The notes beneath the pieces were generated by a model, which saw only the letters and a program-made list of their open reading frames with translations, was not told where the DNA came from and did not search any database. The translations under genes were made by a program, and so were the position numbers. A stretch of 64,000 nt of DNA from Hahella sp. HNIBRBA332 (GTDB lineage: Bacteria; Pseudomonadota; Gammaproteobacteria; Pseudomonadales; Oleiphilaceae). Positions 62,399-64,000 of the stretch are shown in pieces; within the stretch, counting starts at the first letter, position 1, and every line of letters begins with the position of its first letter. The stretch lies in NCBI RefSeq assembly GCF_030719035.1, contig NZ_CP132203.1, positions 682,001 through 746,000 on the forward strand, in the 5' to 3' direction.

Positions 62399-63009
62399 AT
62401 ATCGGCGTATTGAATTATGGCATGGGCAATATCAAGTCAGTACTCAACGCCATTGACGCCGTGGGTTACGATGCTCACGTTGTGGCAGCGCCTGAACAGC
62501 TCGCCGAACTGACGCACCTGATCATTCCTGGCGTTGGCGCTTTTGGTAACGCCATGGCCAATCTGGCTTCGGCGGCCTTACTGGAGGCGATCCATGACCA
62601 CGTTCAGCAAGGGCGTCCGTTGATGGGCGTCTGTCTTGGCATGCAATTGTTGGCGACGCAAGGCGAAGAGGGCGGCGTGAACGCCGGCCTTGATCTGATA
62701 CCCGGCGTGGTGCGCCATCTGGAAGTCGACGCTCCGGTTCCGCACGTTGGATGGAATTCACTGATTCACCATCAGGAACACCCCATCTTTCAAGGGGTGA
62801 AAAAGCACGTAGACTTCTATTTCGTGCATTCTTATTACTTCGCTGCGCAAGATCGCCGCCATGTGATCGCGGAAACTGAGTATGGCGCGTCATTCCCCGT
62901 CGTGGTCGGGCGGGATAATATTGTCGGTGTGCAGTTTCACCCTGAAAAGAGCCAGGATAACGGTTTGAAAATTTTAGAAAATTTTTGTGAGTGGGACGGA
63001 CAATGCTGA
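62395..63009 (+). CDS. hisH: HisH-type glutamine amidotransferase (WbuY-like)
   Basis: This encodes 204 residues of class I glutaminase fold. The catalytic triad is Cys80 (GVCLGMQLL), His182 and Glu184 (QFHPEKS). The length equals HisH. It releases ammonia from glutamine, here probably for the WbuX protein rather than for imidazole glycerol phosphate, given the flanking genes. The start overlaps wbuX by four bases and the end overlaps the HisF-like start by seven. Confidence 0.88.
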   Translation: MNIGVLNYGMGNIKSVLNAIDAVGYDAHVVAAPEQLAELTHLIIPGVGAFGNAMANLASAALLEAIHDHVQQGRPLMGVCLGMQLLATQGEEGGVNAGLDLIPGVVRHLEVDAPVPHVGWNSLIHHQEHPIFQGVKKHVDFYFVHSYYFAAQDRRHVIAETEYGASFPVVVGRDNIVGVQFHPEKSQDNGLKILENFCEWDGQC

Positions 63010-63770
63010 AAAAGCGCATTATTCCCATGCTGCTGCTGAGTCAGGGGCGCATGGTGAAGGGGAAGCAGTTTTCCGCTTTTCGGGACACCGGCGATCCGGT
63101 TTCCGCCGCTCGCATATATAACGCTCAGTTTGCGGATGAACTGGTGTTTCTGGATGTCGACGCCAACCGCCAGGGAAGCGACTTTGAGCAATTGCTGAGT
63201 CTCATCGATAAAGTGTCCTCCGAATGTTTTATGCCGCTGAGCGTCGGCGGCGGTGTGAACTCAGTGGAGCACGTGCGCCGCCTGGTGCAGTCCGGCGCCG
63301 ATAAAGTCGTTATCACGACAGCCGCGTTAGAAAATCCGGGTTTGATTAACGATGCGTCGGCTATTTTTGGCCGCCAATGTATTGTCGTCGGCCTGGATGT
63401 GAAACGTGAAGGTGACGCATACCGTTTATATTCTCATTGTGGGCGTTACAAAACTGAGCGTGAACTGGAAGAGTTTATTCGTGATATGACTCAGCGCGGC
63501 GCTGGTGAGTTTATCGTCAATGCGATTGATCGCGACGGCATGATGCAGGGATATGATCTGGAGATGATCAAGTGCGCCAAAGCGGTTACCGAGCGGCCTG
63601 TTCTTGCCGCTGGCGGCGCCGGCACGTTCGCGCATCTTGCCGCGGCCTTTCAGGAAGCGGACGCGGACGCCGTGGTGTGCGCGAGTATATTCCACTTTGG
63701 CGACAACAACCCCATTCGCGCCAGATCACACTTGTTGAACGCTGGCGTTCCTATGAAGCTCATCAAATAA
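63003..63770 (+). CDS. wbuZ: HisF-like ammonia-channel protein (WbuZ-like)
   Basis: This encodes 255 residues of the HisF (beta/alpha)8 barrel. The N-terminal KRIIPMLLLSQGRMVKG keeps the fold's sequence but has Leu11 where catalytic HisF has Asp11 (as in CLDV). The second catalytic Asp, in GLDVK near residue 127, is retained, as is AIDRDG. Loss of Asp11 is known in the amidination-associated HisF proteins and argues against histidine biosynthesis. It should form the channel that carries ammonia from HisH to WbuX. An ATG at 63003 is used; an upstream GTG is not needed. Confidence 0.85.
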   Translation: MLKKRIIPMLLLSQGRMVKGKQFSAFRDTGDPVSAARIYNAQFADELVFLDVDANRQGSDFEQLLSLIDKVSSECFMPLSVGGGVNSVEHVRRLVQSGADKVVITTAALENPGLINDASAIFGRQCIVVGLDVKREGDAYRLYSHCGRYKTERELEEFIRDMTQRGAGEFIVNAIDRDGMMQGYDLEMIKCAKAVTERPVLAAGGAGTFAHLAAAFQEADADAVVCASIFHFGDNNPIRARSHLLNAGVPMKLIK

Positions 63771-63772
63771 CC

Positions 63773-64000
63773 ATGCAGCTATCTTTAGCCCCTGAGCGTT
63801 TGGCTCATTATGTCAGTCAGCAGCTTGGTCATTTTTTCCCGGATGGCCGCAGTGTAGAGGCGGCGCTGTCGCAGTCTTTACCTGAAGCGTTGAAGCGACT
63901 GGAGTTCTGCTTTTCCCATATTCGTCTGAAATACTATGTCGAAAATGACGAGGCCGTGTTTAACCATCTCCACGGCGATCATTACGCTACCTTTTTGTAT
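63773..64000 (+). CDS. Serine acetyltransferase-like protein, N-terminal part (runs off window)
   Basis: The frame starts at ATG 63773, three bases after the HisF-like stop, and stays open to the window edge, giving 76 residues. The N-terminal segment is helical with LSLAPERLAHYVSQQLGHFF, then EFCFSHIRLKYY and VFNHLHGDHYATFLY. I recall this N-terminal region in serine-O-acetyltransferase-like proteins with left-handed beta helices found in O-antigen loci. The hexapeptide part would lie beyond the window, so the call is tentative. Confidence 0.6.
   Translation, partial: MQLSLAPERLAHYVSQQLGHFFPDGRSVEAALSQSLPEALKRLEFCFSHIRLKYYVENDEAVFNHLHGDHYATFLY

Noticed and set aside
62395..63770. HisH and HisF as histidine biosynthesis genes
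   Set aside because: They overlap a WbuX-type amidotransferase gene, the HisF-like protein lacks Asp11, and no other his gene is nearby.

Overview
This window looks like chromosome from a marine-type gammaproteobacterium. The evidence is a moderately GC-rich coding style, Tat- and Sec-exported hydrolases, two methyl-accepting chemotaxis proteins, MarC, a DgkA-type diacylglycerol kinase and an AGGAG-type ribosome binding site before most genes. The content reminds me of Hahella or relatives in the Oceanospirillales, but that is an impression and not a database result. No phage, CRISPR array, rRNA or intact insertion sequence is visible. There is one tRNA gene.

From 0 to 40 kb lies housekeeping and accessory sequence in short transcription units on both strands: a metallophosphoesterase, a lipoprotein, an acyl-CoA ligase, a convergent ECF sigma factor and Ser/Thr kinase pair, a MarC protein, a solute-binding protein, an AraC regulator overlapping a cREC-type receiver protein, a haem-oxygenase-like diiron protein, PEBP and GNAT proteins, two chemoreceptors, a macrodomain protein, RNase Z, EF-hand and lipoprotein genes, a secreted multidomain zinc carboxypeptidase, an MFS exporter with its divergent LysR regulator, DgkA, several orphan proteins, PhoD, a protein phosphatase, a PPC-CAP protein, an Lrp regulator, a nucleoside-recognition transporter and a class 3 lipase. 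Several good stem-loop terminators separate the units.

From about 40 to 47.2 kb the sequence is visibly richer in A+T and holds mostly orphan genes: a PEP-CTERM-like secreted protein, a small zinc-ribbon membrane protein, a 798-residue collagen-like protein with a fibrinogen-like end, a GNAT protein and two paralogous effector-domain proteins. It ends at a tRNA-Arg(CCU) gene. Just beyond the tRNA 3' end are three GGCGTAA repeats spaced exactly 11 bp apart, which looks like the arm-site region of a lost integrase, so this stretch is probably an old island.

From 47.4 to 49.7 kb there is a compact three-gene arsenosugar-type operon: the radical SAM protein ArsS and two associated glycosyltransferase-family proteins. 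From 49.9 kb to the right edge there is one long co-directional cluster of at least 15 genes. Its first seven genes give a complete nonulosonic acid route of the GDP-GlcN/legionaminic type (legB, legC, legG, legI, legH, a ptmE-like guanylyltransferase, legF). The remaining genes should decorate that sugar: a class III aminotransferase, a methyltransferase, a 2OG-Fe(II)-type oxygenase, a short-chain dehydrogenase, and a WbuX/HisH/HisF-like amidination set whose HisF-like subunit lacks the catalytic Asp11 of histidine biosynthesis. I read this as a pathway to a CMP-activated, acetimidoyl (possibly N-methyl-acetimidoyl) legionaminic acid variant with further unknown modifications. It is the best candidate here for a partly undescribed system.
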